From assembly GCA_047936785.1 (NCBI GenBank), contig CP176394.1: a stretch of 64,000 nt of DNA, one strand, 5' to 3'. Shown one piece after another: positions 1 through 8,743 of this stretch. Both the position numbers and the translations under genes were made by a program. Position 1 is the first letter of the stretch; each line of letters opens with the position of its first letter. The notes beneath the pieces were generated by a model that had not been told where the DNA came from, did no database searches, and saw nothing but the letters and a program-made list of their open reading frames with translations. This stretch comes from Acidaminobacterium chupaoyuni (lineage in GTDB: Bacteria > Bacillota > Clostridia > Oscillospirales > Butyricicoccaceae).

Positions 1-1
1 C

Positions 2-262
2 TACCATGAAATCTTTAACGGTGAAGAATACCCCGGGCTGTGTGAAATGTGCCGCGGCGCAAAAATAGGCTGTGTCGCCTGTAAAAAGCTGCTGGCGGCC
101 CGGCTGAATGAGATGCTTGAGCCTTTCCGTGAAAAAAGAGCCTACTATGAAGCCCATAAAGAAGAAGTCAGAGAAATCATTGCTTCGGGCACAGGAAAAG
201 CCAATGAGATCGGCGCCGAAACCATGCGAAAGGTCAAATCGGCGATGGAGGTTTCTTTATAA
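2..262 (+). CDS. trpS: Tryptophanyl-tRNA synthetase, C-terminal fragment
   Basis: The window opens inside this gene. The last ~86 residues are visible and end at a TAA. The tail with CRGAKIGCVACK followed by REKRAYYEAH and EEVREII is typical of the C-terminal helical domain of bacterial class I TrpRS, which charges tRNA-Trp in the cytoplasm. The catalytic Rossmann part (HIGH and KMSKS motifs) lies left of the window, so it cannot be checked. A hairpin terminator follows at 306-337. Identification rests on the family-typical C-terminus only. Confidence 0.82.
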   Translation, partial: YHEIFNGEEYPGLCEMCRGAKIGCVACKKLLAARLNEMLEPFREKRAYYEAHKEEVREIIASGTGKANEIGAETMRKVKSAMEVSL

Positions 263-305
263 ATTTCCCGCCCTTTTCCCCTCTGTTTGTCTGTTTTATT
301 CTGAT

Positions 306-337
306 AAGGCTGTTTCCGATTGGGAACGGCCTTTTTG
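306..337 (+). terminator. Rho-independent terminator of trpS
   Basis: A 12-bp stem (AAGGCTGTTTCC with GGGAACGGCCTT, including G-U pairs) closes a 4-nt loop and runs into a T-rich stretch. It lies 44 bases after the trpS stop codon. Confidence 0.8.
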
Positions 338-363
338 CTTTCCGTTTTCACCTTTCTGCCTTA

Positions 364-392
364 TTGCGTGCCCGATGGTTTTTTGATACAAT
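364..392 (+). promoter_or_regulatory. Sigma-A type promoter for the GNAT gene
   Basis: TTGCGT and TACAAT are separated by 17 bp, upstream of the acetyltransferase start at 459. Each hexamer keeps most of the TTGACA/TATAAT consensus. Prediction from sequence only. Confidence 0.5.
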
Positions 393-458
393 TGAAAAAA
401 CTTGGAAACCGCGGGAAACGCTGATATTCTATCGGCATCAACACAGGAGGAATTTTCT

Positions 459-986
459 ATGAACCTGAAACACGGTCGTTTCGTCATCCGCAGCGCCACA
501 GAAAAAGATGCCCCGCAGCTTGCTTCCTGGTGGAACGACGGCAAGGTCATGGCGCATGCCGGTTTTCCCAAAGGGTTGGGGCAATCGGTGCACAATATTG
601 CCGCCAGCCTTAAAAACGATAGCGATGATACACGCAGAAGGTTGATGATCGAACTGGATGGAACCGCCATCGGCGAAATGTCTTATCTTCTCCAAGAAGG
701 CCAAACCGCCGAAGTCGGCATTAAAATATGTGATTTTTCAGAGCAGGACAAAGGCTATGGAAAAATCCTGCTGAGTATGCTGATCTCTTTTTTATTGAAT
801 GATGCGGGCTGCCGAAAAATCGTTCTCGATACCGATTATGAAAACAAAAGGGCTCAGCATGTCTATGAAACGCTGGGCTTTCAAAAATTGCGCGTCAATG
901 AAAACGCCTGGAAAGATCAAACAGGCCAATGGCGCTCTTCGGTGGATTATACGCTTGTGCCGAAAAACTTCGTTTCTTTTCTGTAA
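459..986 (+). CDS. GNAT family N-acetyltransferase
   Basis: A 175-residue protein with the GNAT fold. It opens with RFVIRSATEKDAPQLASWWND, the usual first strand and helix. The segment around VGIKICDFSEQDKGYGKILLSML carries the acetyl-CoA loop (Q/R-x-x-G-x-G/A), and LDTDYENKRAQHVYETLGF is the C-terminal helix-strand of the RimJ/RimL subgroup. It should transfer an acetyl group from acetyl-CoA to an amine; the substrate cannot be read from sequence. ATG at 459 is chosen because ACAGGAGG lies 7 bases upstream; an in-frame ATG at 402 has no ribosome site. It stands alone with its own promoter. Confidence 0.8.
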   Translation: MNLKHGRFVIRSATEKDAPQLASWWNDGKVMAHAGFPKGLGQSVHNIAASLKNDSDDTRRRLMIELDGTAIGEMSYLLQEGQTAEVGIKICDFSEQDKGYGKILLSMLISFLLNDAGCRKIVLDTDYENKRAQHVYETLGFQKLRVNENAWKDQTGQWRSSVDYTLVPKNFVSFL

Positions 987-1096
987 TGCTGTTTTCCGTT
1001 GCTGCCGCCCTTTTGCGGTTCTTTGCGAAAACAAAGATCCCCTCAGGCGATAACCTTTCTTGCCGCGGCATGAAACAAACATCGATTGGCTTGCCA

Positions 1097-1129
1097 TTTC
1101 ATCTGTTTTTCACATTTGAAGCACAAAAT
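1097..1129 (+). promoter_or_regulatory. Candidate Pho-box type operator and -10 before the response regulator
   Basis: Direct repeats TTTCAT and TTTCACA start exactly 11 bp apart (1097 and 1108). A possible -10, CAAAAT, lies at 1124-1129, nine bases after the second repeat. Bacillus PhoP binds TTHACA repeats with 5-bp gaps, and the second copy here (TTCACA) fits fully. A near-identical arrangement occurs at 3210-3242. Inference: this is the autoregulatory site of the OmpR-type regulator that follows. Confidence 0.45.
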
Positions 1130-1154
1130 GTTTCTTCTGGAAGGAGGCAATCTT

Positions 1155-1823
1155 ATGACAGTCTTAATTGCGGATGATGACATCGCTCTGCGCAAGCTGC
1201 TGCGGGATATCCTTAAAAAGCAGGGTTATCAAGTCATCGAAGCGGCCAACGGCCGCGAAGCCATTGATGCCTTTTTCGGCCGTGAAACGCCGGATCTGGT
1301 GATTCTGGATGTCATGATGCCGATCTATGACGGCTGGGAAGTTCTGGCCGAAATCCGGTCGCGCTGTGATGTGCCGGTGATGATGCTCACAGCACTGGGC
1401 GATGACCGCCATGAGATACAAGGGCTCACACACGGCGCCGACGATTATATCGCCAAGCCCTTCAGCTATGAAATATTTGTGGCGCGGGTCAATGCAATGC
1501 TGCGCCGCCCCCTGAAAGAGCAAAGCGCGGTCTTATGCGCAGGCGATCTGCTGGTGGATCAAGCTCTTCACAAAGTAAGCTTCAAAGGAAACGAGATCCT
1601 CCTCAACAACAAGGAATACCGGCTTTTGTGCTTCTTTCTGCGAAACCGCCGCATTGTTCTCACACGGGATAAGCTGTTGGAAAATGTATGGGGATTCGAC
1701 TTTGAGGGGGATGAACGAACGGTGGATGCCCATGTGAAAATGCTGCGCGCCAAGCTTGGCGAAGCGGGAGATCAAATCAAAACCATTCGCGGCACAGGCT
1801 ATCTGTTTGAGGGAAAACTATGA
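1155..1823 (+). CDS. OmpR/PhoB-family response regulator (PhoP-like)
   Basis: A 222-residue two-domain regulator. The receiver domain (1-115) has the acidic DDD pocket at residues 7-9, phospho-acceptor Asp52 in VILDVMMP, and the conserved Lys in AKPF. The C-terminal winged helix contains RDKLLENVWGF and the RTVDAHVKMLRAKL recognition region, ending in TIRGTGYLF. ATG at 1155 follows GGAAGGAGG; the longer reading frame from 1086 lacks a ribosome site. It overlaps the sensor kinase by ATGA. Receiver and DNA-binding features are those of PhoB/PhoP-type regulators. The idea that it senses phosphate rests on the upstream repeat and the downstream phosphoesterases. Confidence 0.9.
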   Translation: MTVLIADDDIALRKLLRDILKKQGYQVIEAANGREAIDAFFGRETPDLVILDVMMPIYDGWEVLAEIRSRCDVPVMMLTALGDDRHEIQGLTHGADDYIAKPFSYEIFVARVNAMLRRPLKEQSAVLCAGDLLVDQALHKVSFKGNEILLNNKEYRLLCFFLRNRRIVLTRDKLLENVWGFDFEGDERTVDAHVKMLRAKLGEAGDQIKTIRGTGYLFEGKL

Positions 1824-3205
1824 GACATTCCATCAAAACGAAGCTGTTTCTTCTGTTTGCGGGCGTTCTTGCGGCGTTTCTTCTCGCCGGTTGTCTTTGC
1901 AGCACCCTGTTTTTGCAGCGCTATTATATCGCTGAAAGCAAGACGCTTTTTGCTGAAACCGCGGCGCAGGTGGAAGCTGCACTGCTTGAAAACAAGGCAC
2001 AGCTGCAAAGCATGATCGAGGCCATCGACCGCATGGAATCCATCAGCATTGCCGTAGCCTCTTCTGACCAAACCGTTCTTTATACCTCCTACCCCCAAAA
2101 AGATAAAAGCGGTGCGAAACTGCCAAAAGAAATTGCCGAATTGATCACACAGGGCGGCAAAACGGTCTATGGAAAAGTGTCGGCCGGCGAGAATTCGGCC
2201 GCGCGCATTGCCTATGCCAAGCTGGCCGGCAGCGGCGAATGGATCGTGCTCACAAAGCAGCTTAAAGGCGTTACAGAAAGCGCCGCCATCGCCAACCGCT
2301 TTTTTGCCCTCTGCGCCGCGGCCGCGCTTTTTCTCGGCGGGCTGGTGATCTATCTGTTTTCGGGAAAAATCGTAAAGCCTGTTCTTGAGATGAACCGTGT
2401 TGCCGGAAGCATCGCAGAACTTGACTTTCAGATCATCCCCGATATCCGATCGGCCGATGAACTGGGCGAGCTGGCGGGCAGCATCAATATCATCTCTGAA
2501 AAGCTCAAAAGCAGTGTGAATTCTCTGAAAAAAGATGTGGCTTATCAAAAACAGCTCACGCGGGATACCTCGCATGAACTGAAAACGCCCATCGGCGTCA
2601 TCAAGGGTTATGCCGAAGGGCTGCTCTATGGCGTTGCCGACGATCCTGATTCCATAAAAGAATACTGTTCGACCATCGCGGCGGAATGTGACCGCATGGA
2701 TGGGCTTGTAAAAGATATGCTGGAGCTCTCGGCGCTGGAAGCCGGCGGCGCCGCGCCTCAAAAAACAGAATTTCGCGCAAAGCTTTTGCTGGATGATCTT
2801 CTCGACGGCTTTCACCCCCTATTAGAAGATAAAGGCGTGCGCTGCATCTGCGAATGCCCTGAGCATCTGACTGTATGCGCCGATTATGCCATGATGAAGC
2901 GGGCGCTGGGCAATTATCTCACCAACGCCGTGCGCTATGGCGATGAAAACCGCTATCTTCGGCTTTCTGCCGAAAAAGATGGTTCACGCATTCGATTCTC
3001 TGTATTCAACGCCGGTTATGGCATATCTGAGCCTGAGATCACAAAAATATGGGATGCTTTCTATAAAGTTGACAAAGCACGCACGCGGGAAGACGGCGGG
3101 CACGGCCTGGGCCTCTCCATTGTAAAATCCATTGCCGCGCTCCACGGCGGAACAGTCGGCGCGGAAAACCAAAAAGGCGGGGTTGAATTTTTTATCACGG
3201 TGTGA
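1820..3205 (+). CDS. Membrane sensor histidine kinase
   Basis: A 461-residue kinase paired with the preceding regulator by a 4-base overlap. The first membrane helix spans about residues 8-32, an extracytoplasmic sensor region 33-160, and the second helix ~161-181. A HAMP linker follows, then the HisKA box with His252 in TSHELKTP. The ATPase domain has the N box (LGNYLTNAV), a Firmicute-style G1 variant (NAGYGI) and the G2 box GGHGLGLSI. It should autophosphorylate and pass phosphate to Asp52 of the regulator. The signal sensed is not evident: there is no PAS or recognisable ligand domain. The secreted phosphoesterase operon follows. Confidence 0.9.
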   Translation: MRHSIKTKLFLLFAGVLAAFLLAGCLCSTLFLQRYYIAESKTLFAETAAQVEAALLENKAQLQSMIEAIDRMESISIAVASSDQTVLYTSYPQKDKSGAKLPKEIAELITQGGKTVYGKVSAGENSAARIAYAKLAGSGEWIVLTKQLKGVTESAAIANRFFALCAAAALFLGGLVIYLFSGKIVKPVLEMNRVAGSIAELDFQIIPDIRSADELGELAGSINIISEKLKSSVNSLKKDVAYQKQLTRDTSHELKTPIGVIKGYAEGLLYGVADDPDSIKEYCSTIAAECDRMDGLVKDMLELSALEAGGAAPQKTEFRAKLLLDDLLDGFHPLLEDKGVRCICECPEHLTVCADYAMMKRALGNYLTNAVRYGDENRYLRLSAEKDGSRIRFSVFNAGYGISEPEITKIWDAFYKVDKARTREDGGHGLGLSIVKSIAALHGGTVGAENQKGGVEFFITV

Positions 3206-3209
3206 AGGA

Positions 3210-3242
3210 TTTCACGGCAATTTCACAAAACGGGCGGATACT
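3210..3242 (+). promoter_or_regulatory. Candidate Pho-box type operator and -10 before the secreted operon
   Basis: Repeats TTTCAC (3210) and TTTCACA (3221) are offset by 11 bp. A candidate -10, GATACT, lies at 3237-3242, nine bases after the second repeat. Spacing is identical to the site at 1097-1129. Read as TTCACG-N5-TTCACA it matches 11 of 12 positions of the Bacillus PhoP consensus TTHACA-N5-TTHACA. This suggests that the upstream regulator activates the two secreted proteins. Confidence 0.5.
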
Positions 3243-3293
3243 GTCTTTCATAAAAGGCGCTCACACCGCGCCACACTGAAAGGAGCGTTTGCA

Positions 3294-5027
3294 ATGAAGA
3301 AAATCAAACGGATAGGGCTGGCACTCGCGGCTGCGGTTTTCACCGCATCTGCCGGAACTTTTGCCGCCGTGAGCAGTCTCTCTGCCCAAACAGGAACCGG
3401 AAACAGAGCAATAACCCAGGCAAACCCGCCAGCCATCCAGACGACAACCGCCCAGAACACAAATCAGGGCGGCGGCTATTCCACCGATCAGGCGCTGTCT
3501 GACAAAGCACAGCTCTCCACCATCGCATTTTCCGGCCTTGCCTTCATCACCGGCAACGACGGCGCGGATACCTTTTTCCCTCCCGGAAAAGTGGCTGATT
3601 TTTTTGGTTTTCAATATATGCGCGATGTCGATACGGCGGGCTATGGTCACAACACCCAATTCCTTTCCCGGGTGGCCAACAATGTTCTGTATATCCTAAA
3701 TGACGAGCAAAAAGCGCAGCTGGTGACGCTGGCCAAAGAGCAGGCCCCGCTTTACACTCAGTTCGCTTATAATCGTCTGCCGCTGATCAGCGCGTTTCGC
3801 CGCAATCTGGAAGGCGATCTCCCCGCCGGGGCCACGGCGCTTTCCAATGACACGGCTGCAGCATATACTTCAAATCTGTATAAAATAGATGCCGAAATGA
3901 GCTATGGCCGCGCGATCGCTGTTGGAAAGATCATTCAGTCTTTTACCGATGAACAAAAAAGCTATCTGGCCAAGATGAAGTTTGATGATTTCAACACATG
4001 GCCGGATATCGCCGAAGACGACAAGCTGAAATCCAGCCTGAGCAACAATGAATTCGTCTGCGTGATGACCTATGCCAGTGAACTGTTCTCTTGGTTCAAA
4101 GGCAGCGCAGAGGCCGATGCCTACTTCTGCCCTGAGCGCCACGGCACCTATTTCGGCGGTTTCTTCATGAAAGATTATCCGGCGATGAATAATCCCGATT
4201 ACTTCATCAGCACCTCTGTCACCGGCGACAAAGGCCAAGAATTTCTTGATATTCTCAACGACAGCCAGCGAAAACTCATCGAAGGTATCATCCCCGCGCA
4301 AAAAGACAGCATGGCCGAGATCGCACAGATCCGGGCCGAAGTATCGGCGCAGCTGCGCAAAGCCATGACCGGCGACACGGTCGATCAGGAAAAAGTCTAT
4401 TCTCTCATCGAGCGATATGGCGAACTGGATGGCACCGTTTCCGCGCTTTATGCCCAGCGGTTTGCCGAAGTGAACAAAACGCTGACCGATGCCCAGCGCG
4501 CCGCGCTGATCAAGCTGCGTGATCTGGATGTGGAAGTAAAGGGCGTTTACCGCTTTTCTTCCCCGGTCGGTACACCCTCTTTGCCGGATACTGATTTCTT
4601 CTTCGGTGTGGAAGCCATGCCGTCAAATGCGGGCATCTTTCCCGCGCCAACAGATTTTGGCGTAGAAGCAGCAAAACCCGGCGGTGTGAAAGTGACCCTG
4701 AACGGAAAGCCGATCGCGTTTGATGTGCAGCCCTTCATCAAAGATGGCCGAACCATCGTGCCCGCCAGAATGATCGCCGAAGCGCTGGGCGCCAAAGCGG
4801 AATGGGATTCTTTCACACGAACGGCCATCATCACCAAAAATGCCGATGTTATCTGCCTTCCTGTGGGCAGCAAAGATGCGCAGGTGAACGGAAAAGCAGT
4901 GACATTGGATGTTCCTGCCGAGATTCAAAATGGCCGCACGCTGGTGCCGCTGCGCTTTCTCGCTGAGAATTTGAATTTCACCGTGAAATGGAACAGCGCC
5001 TCAAACACGGCGGAACTTACGACATAA
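3294..5027 (+). CDS. Secreted protein with helical LxDxQ repeats and C-terminal stalk domain
   Basis: 577 residues beginning with a Sec signal peptide (MKKIKRIGLALAAAVFTASA). The body (about 40-440) is helical and contains four spaced motifs of the form LNDEQK / FTDEQK / LNDSQR / LTDAQR, each followed by a hydrophobic helix. These recall the LTxxQ motif of periplasmic Spy/CpxP-type proteins, but homology is unproven. Residues ~462-577 form a copper-amine-oxidase-N-like stalk domain with two half repeats, each with GRTxVPxRxxAE. ATG at 3294 follows AAAGGAG; the in-frame start at 3132 overlaps the kinase. It lies 12 bases before the phosphoesterase gene, which has the same stalk domain. The function of the helical part is unknown. 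Confidence 0.8.
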   Translation: MKKIKRIGLALAAAVFTASAGTFAAVSSLSAQTGTGNRAITQANPPAIQTTTAQNTNQGGGYSTDQALSDKAQLSTIAFSGLAFITGNDGADTFFPPGKVADFFGFQYMRDVDTAGYGHNTQFLSRVANNVLYILNDEQKAQLVTLAKEQAPLYTQFAYNRLPLISAFRRNLEGDLPAGATALSNDTAAAYTSNLYKIDAEMSYGRAIAVGKIIQSFTDEQKSYLAKMKFDDFNTWPDIAEDDKLKSSLSNNEFVCVMTYASELFSWFKGSAEADAYFCPERHGTYFGGFFMKDYPAMNNPDYFISTSVTGDKGQEFLDILNDSQRKLIEGIIPAQKDSMAEIAQIRAEVSAQLRKAMTGDTVDQEKVYSLIERYGELDGTVSALYAQRFAEVNKTLTDAQRAALIKLRDLDVEVKGVYRFSSPVGTPSLPDTDFFFGVEAMPSNAGIFPAPTDFGVEAAKPGGVKVTLNGKPIAFDVQPFIKDGRTIVPARMIAEALGAKAEWDSFTRTAIITKNADVICLPVGSKDAQVNGKAVTLDVPAEIQNGRTLVPLRFLAENLNFTVKWNSASNTAELTT

Positions 5028-5039
5028 GGAACGGTTCAT

Positions 5040-7916
5040 ATGAAAAGAAAAATGCTTCTCTTGCTTCTTGCGCCGGCGTTGATCCTTACCGCGGCCTGTG
5101 TTCTTCACGGTGCGGCAACGCCCGCCGCGGCAGCATCCTCCGCCTTTCCCGGAACGATCCTTCTCGGGCGCCCCACAAGTACAGAGATGACTGTTTCCGT
5201 GACGCCCACAAATGGATCTTTTTCAGTCTATGCACAATGGGGAAACGACAGCGGCAGCTTCCCGCAAAAAAGCGCCGCCGTCACAGCCACAGCCGCCAGC
5301 CCCGCCGTCATTACCATGACGGATCTCGCGGCCGATAAGGTCTTTTACTACCGCATCTGTTTCAAAAGCACGGGCGATCCCGATTACTTTCAATCGCCGG
5401 AATACCATTTTCAGATGCCCCGTTCGGCGGGGAATGCCTATTCCTTCGTTGTGCAATCCGATTCTCATCTGTTGAATAAAGCCGACCCCGCCCTTTATAA
5501 GACCTCTATGGAAAATATGGCGGCTTCAAACCCGGATTTCATGTTCGATTTGGGCGACGCGTTTCTGAACGATCAGGTCAAAACAGACCCGATTCACCAG
5601 GATGCAGAAAAAATCCGTTCCCATTATACCCAGCAGCTCCCCTATTTCTCCATTGTGGCATCCCGCGCGCCGCTCTTTCTCACCATGGGAAATCACGAGG
5701 GCGAGTATGGAAACTTTTTTGATGGTTCCGACAAAAACCTCGCCGCCATGGCAACACTGCTGCGCAAGACCTATTATGAAAATCCGGTTCCAAACAGCTT
5801 TTATTCCGGCAACACAGAAACAGAGGATGTCTGCGGCCAACCGGAAAATTACTATGCCTTCACTTGGGGCGATGCTTTGTATGTTTCTATCGACCCTTAC
5901 CGCTACACCACGGCCGACCCCTATAATACCGATGGCGGCTGGGATTGGACACTGGGCAAGACCCAATATGACTGGTTCAAAAAAACGCTGGAAACCAGTT
6001 CTGCAAAATATAAGTTCGTTTTCAGCCACCATGCCATAGGCAACTTCCGCGGCGGCGCAGAGATTGCCACCCTCTATGAATGGGGCGGCTATGATAGAAA
6101 TGGCGCCTACCTGTTTGATAAAATGCGCCCGGGCTGGGGCGAACCCATTCAAAAAATCATGGAAAACACGGGGGTTACCATTTTCTTTCAAGGGCATGAC
6201 CATCTGTTTGCACGGGAAACCGTCAACGGCGTCATTTATCAAACGCTGCCCAAGCCCGCCGAAACAGTCGCCGATAAACAGTCCAATCCCGATGCCTATC
6301 CGCATGCGGATATTCTGGCGAACTCAGGCTATCTGAATGTCACTGTGAGCAGCGCAGGCGTGCAGGTGGATTATATGCGCAGCTATGACATGCTGGATAC
6401 ACAGGGCGCAAACGCCGCCACCGGCGCTGTTTACAGTTATACAGTAGACTCTTCCCATCATCTGACCAAACTCGCCGGTGCATCAGAAGATTTTTCTCAT
6501 TACGGAACGGGGCTCACGCCGCTGGGAACCGGCGGAAGCACCATTCCCTCCCCCATAGCAAAAAACCCGACTGTCTGGGTAAACGGAACGCAGATCCAAT
6601 TTGACGCTCAGCCCTTCATCGACGCAAACGACCGCACACAGGTGCCGATCCGCTTCATTGCAGAAGCTCTGGGCGCCGATGTGCGGTGGGATTCCGCCGA
6701 ACGCACGGCGGTCATTGAAAAAGGCGGCACGATCATCCGCCTGCCTGTGGGCAGCAGCACGGTCTATGTGAATGAAGCGCCCAAGGCATTGGATACCACC
6801 TGTTTTATTCAAGGTGAAAGAACCTATGTTCCCATAAGGTTTGTCAGTGAGTTTCTCGGGGCGGCTGTCGAATGGGATCAGATCCGTTGCCGCGTCGTCG
6901 TCACAACAGCTTCTTCCCCCGCTTCCGGCGCGGTGACCTTTGGGCGCGGCGCTGATTTCACCTTTGATATTCAGGCGGATTCCCATCTGGATGAAAATAC
7001 CGTTCCATCCCTCTATGCCAAGACGCTTTCTCAGATCAAAGCTGATTCTCCCGCGTTTCTGATGGATCTGGGCGATACATTCATGGTGGAAAAACTGGCA
7101 AAAACCTATGACGAAGCCGCGGCGCGTTTCGCGCTGCAGAAGAAATACCTGAATGCTCTGGGCGCAACGCCGCTGTTTCTTGTCAACGGCAACCATGATG
7201 GAGAGCAGGGATGGTCCGCCAGCGAAAAAACGGAATGGACCAAATCTCTGCGAGAAGAATATTTTCCAAATCCCCTGTTGGGCATAGCCGCATATTCCGC
7301 CCCGGCGGATGGCAATTACTATGCGTTCAATTATGGCACCGCCCTCTTTATCGTGCTGGATCCTTATACTTTTACCACCGTAAAACGCCAGTCTGATGCA
7401 GATGGATGGAACTGCACGCTGGGTAAAGCCCAATATGACTGGCTGTCGCAGACACTTGCTGCCAGCAATGCACCGTATAAATTTATATTTCTCCACAATA
7501 TGGTGGGCGGCCTCGGCAAGGATAGCCGCGGCGGAATGGAAGCCGCGCAATACTTTGAGTGGGGAGGCCGCAACTTTGACGGCAGCAGCGGCTTTGCGGC
7601 GAACCGCAGCGGCTGGGCGATGCCAATCCACGACCTGCTGGTCAAATATGATGTGACCGCGGTTTTTCACGGCCACGATCACTTCTACGCAAAGCAGGAA
7701 AAAGACGGCATCGTCTACCAGATGGTGCCGCAGCCCGGCACGCCGGGCAACAGTATCGCTGATGCGGATAAATTCGGCTACAAGAGCGGCACGCTTCTGC
7801 CCTCTGCCGGATATCTGCGGGTGCATGTCGCTTCCTCCGGGGTGACGGTGGAATATGTCAAGGTATCAGAAACCGGAACCACCAATATCGCAAACGCCTA
7901 TTCCATCAGCCATTAA
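5040..7916 (+). CDS. Secreted tandem calcineurin-like phosphoesterase with central stalk domain
   Basis: 958 residues: signal peptide (1-33), a fibronectin-III-like beta domain of the purple-acid-phosphatase/PhoD sort (~38-128), phosphoesterase 1 (~135-430), stalk domain (~500-623) and phosphoesterase 2 (~638-943). Domain 1 shows all metal motifs: DSH (141-143), GD (172-173), GNHE (217-220), SHH with His330, and GHDH (385-388). Domain 2 repeats them as DSH, GD, GNHD, LHN and GHDH, so both look catalytic. The two copies align over their whole length and arose by internal duplication. The protein should hydrolyse phosphate mono- or diesters outside the cell using two metal ions. It is co-transcribed with the preceding stalk protein and probably controlled by the Pho-like system. 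Confidence 0.87.
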   Translation: MKRKMLLLLLAPALILTAACVLHGAATPAAAASSAFPGTILLGRPTSTEMTVSVTPTNGSFSVYAQWGNDSGSFPQKSAAVTATAASPAVITMTDLAADKVFYYRICFKSTGDPDYFQSPEYHFQMPRSAGNAYSFVVQSDSHLLNKADPALYKTSMENMAASNPDFMFDLGDAFLNDQVKTDPIHQDAEKIRSHYTQQLPYFSIVASRAPLFLTMGNHEGEYGNFFDGSDKNLAAMATLLRKTYYENPVPNSFYSGNTETEDVCGQPENYYAFTWGDALYVSIDPYRYTTADPYNTDGGWDWTLGKTQYDWFKKTLETSSAKYKFVFSHHAIGNFRGGAEIATLYEWGGYDRNGAYLFDKMRPGWGEPIQKIMENTGVTIFFQGHDHLFARETVNGVIYQTLPKPAETVADKQSNPDAYPHADILANSGYLNVTVSSAGVQVDYMRSYDMLDTQGANAATGAVYSYTVDSSHHLTKLAGASEDFSHYGTGLTPLGTGGSTIPSPIAKNPTVWVNGTQIQFDAQPFIDANDRTQVPIRFIAEALGADVRWDSAERTAVIEKGGTIIRLPVGSSTVYVNEAPKALDTTCFIQGERTYVPIRFVSEFLGAAVEWDQIRCRVVVTTASSPASGAVTFGRGADFTFDIQADSHLDENTVPSLYAKTLSQIKADSPAFLMDLGDTFMVEKLAKTYDEAAARFALQKKYLNALGATPLFLVNGNHDGEQGWSASEKTEWTKSLREEYFPNPLLGIAAYSAPADGNYYAFNYGTALFIVLDPYTFTTVKRQSDADGWNCTLGKAQYDWLSQTLAASNAPYKFIFLHNMVGGLGKDSRGGMEAAQYFEWGGRNFDGSSGFAANRSGWAMPIHDLLVKYDVTAVFHGHDHFYAKQEKDGIVYQMVPQPGTPGNSIADADKFGYKSGTLLPSAGYLRVHVASSGVTVEYVKVSETGTTNIANAYSISH

Positions 7917-7921
7917 TCTAT

Positions 7922-7967
7922 AACACGGCCCCCAGCGCTTTAAAAAGCGCCGCGGGCCGTGTTTCTG
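7922..7967 (+). terminator. Terminator of the phosphoesterase operon
   Basis: AACACGGCCC (7922-7931) pairs with GGGCCGTGTT (7954-7963), and an inner AGCGCTT/AAGCGC stem extends the hairpin. A short T-rich stretch follows, just after the stop at 7916. Confidence 0.82.
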
Positions 7968-8012
7968 TTATTTCTGTTTTTCTTTCGCTGCAACCCGCGC
8001 GGCTTTTTGCCG

Positions 8013-8624
8013 TTATGGGATCAGGGCCAGCGCCCCTTCCTGAAATCGGATCTCCCCGATGGGAAAGCCCGTCAACCCCATCATTTCGCTCAGTGTGGCG
8101 CTAAAAGTTTCGCTGAAGCTTTCGGGCAAAAAGGAAAGGCTGATATCCATATCGCCCGCCGAAATGCTTTGGGGCGTCAAGGTGATATTCTGCCCTTCTG
8201 TTTTGCAAAGGAAGCCCACGCCCAGTGAAATGCGCGAAGGCATCATGGCCATTAAAAATTTCTGTTTCATCCCCAGTTCGACCCCCTGCGCCTTTAAATA
8301 ATCACGCAGATCTTCCCGGCTGGTGTATGCGCCCAAATCGATCTTGCCGCCTTCATGGATCGCCACGGTCAGCTGTTCCAGTGGAATTCCTTCCGGCAGC
8401 ATCTTTTCCAGCATTGAAGCGGCATATTCCTGAGTAATAAGCATTTCGGGTTGTGCCTTTTCCTGCTGCAAAACGCTTTCCACGCTCATGCGCGGCTGAT
8501 GCACCGCCATATGCTGCGCCTGTTCCCGCTTTTCAAAATAGATGCTCAACAGCAGCACCGCGCAGGTGATAAAACAGGCAATGCAAACGGCCAGATACAA
8601 TCGTTCTTTTGTTTTTTCTGACAT
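8013..8624 (-). CDS. Membrane-anchored hypothetical protein, YpmS-like layout
   Basis: 203 residues with one N-terminal membrane helix (~9-29) and an extracytoplasmic beta-rich domain. ATG at 8624 follows GGGAGG, so translation is well supported. Short N-tail, helix and 150-residue outer domain ending in IGEIRFQEGALAL recall the DUF2140/YpmS group, but no diagnostic motif is seen and that link is tentative. It sits alone on the minus strand between the phosphoesterase operon and groL, separated from groL by a strong terminator. No function can be assigned. Confidence 0.7.
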   Translation of the reverse strand: MSEKTKERLYLAVCIACFITCAVLLLSIYFEKREQAQHMAVHQPRMSVESVLQQEKAQPEMLITQEYAASMLEKMLPEGIPLEQLTVAIHEGGKIDLGAYTSREDLRDYLKAQGVELGMKQKFLMAMMPSRISLGVGFLCKTEGQNITLTPQSISAGDMDISLSFLPESFSETFSATLSEMMGLTGFPIGEIRFQEGALALIP

Positions 8625-8743
8625 AATGATCCCTCCCGCCTGATTGATCTTTATGCGCGGAAAGAACCTTTCATGCCCCGGCTGTTTTAAAACATCAAAA
8701 ACCGCTCGTCATACTGCCCCGCGCACCATAAAGAAAAATAAAA

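Noticed and set aside
6483..7826. Leftward 447-codon open frame opposite the second phosphoesterase domain
   Set aside because: The plus strand carries an unmistakable metallophosphoesterase; the antisense frame has no start signal or family motif.
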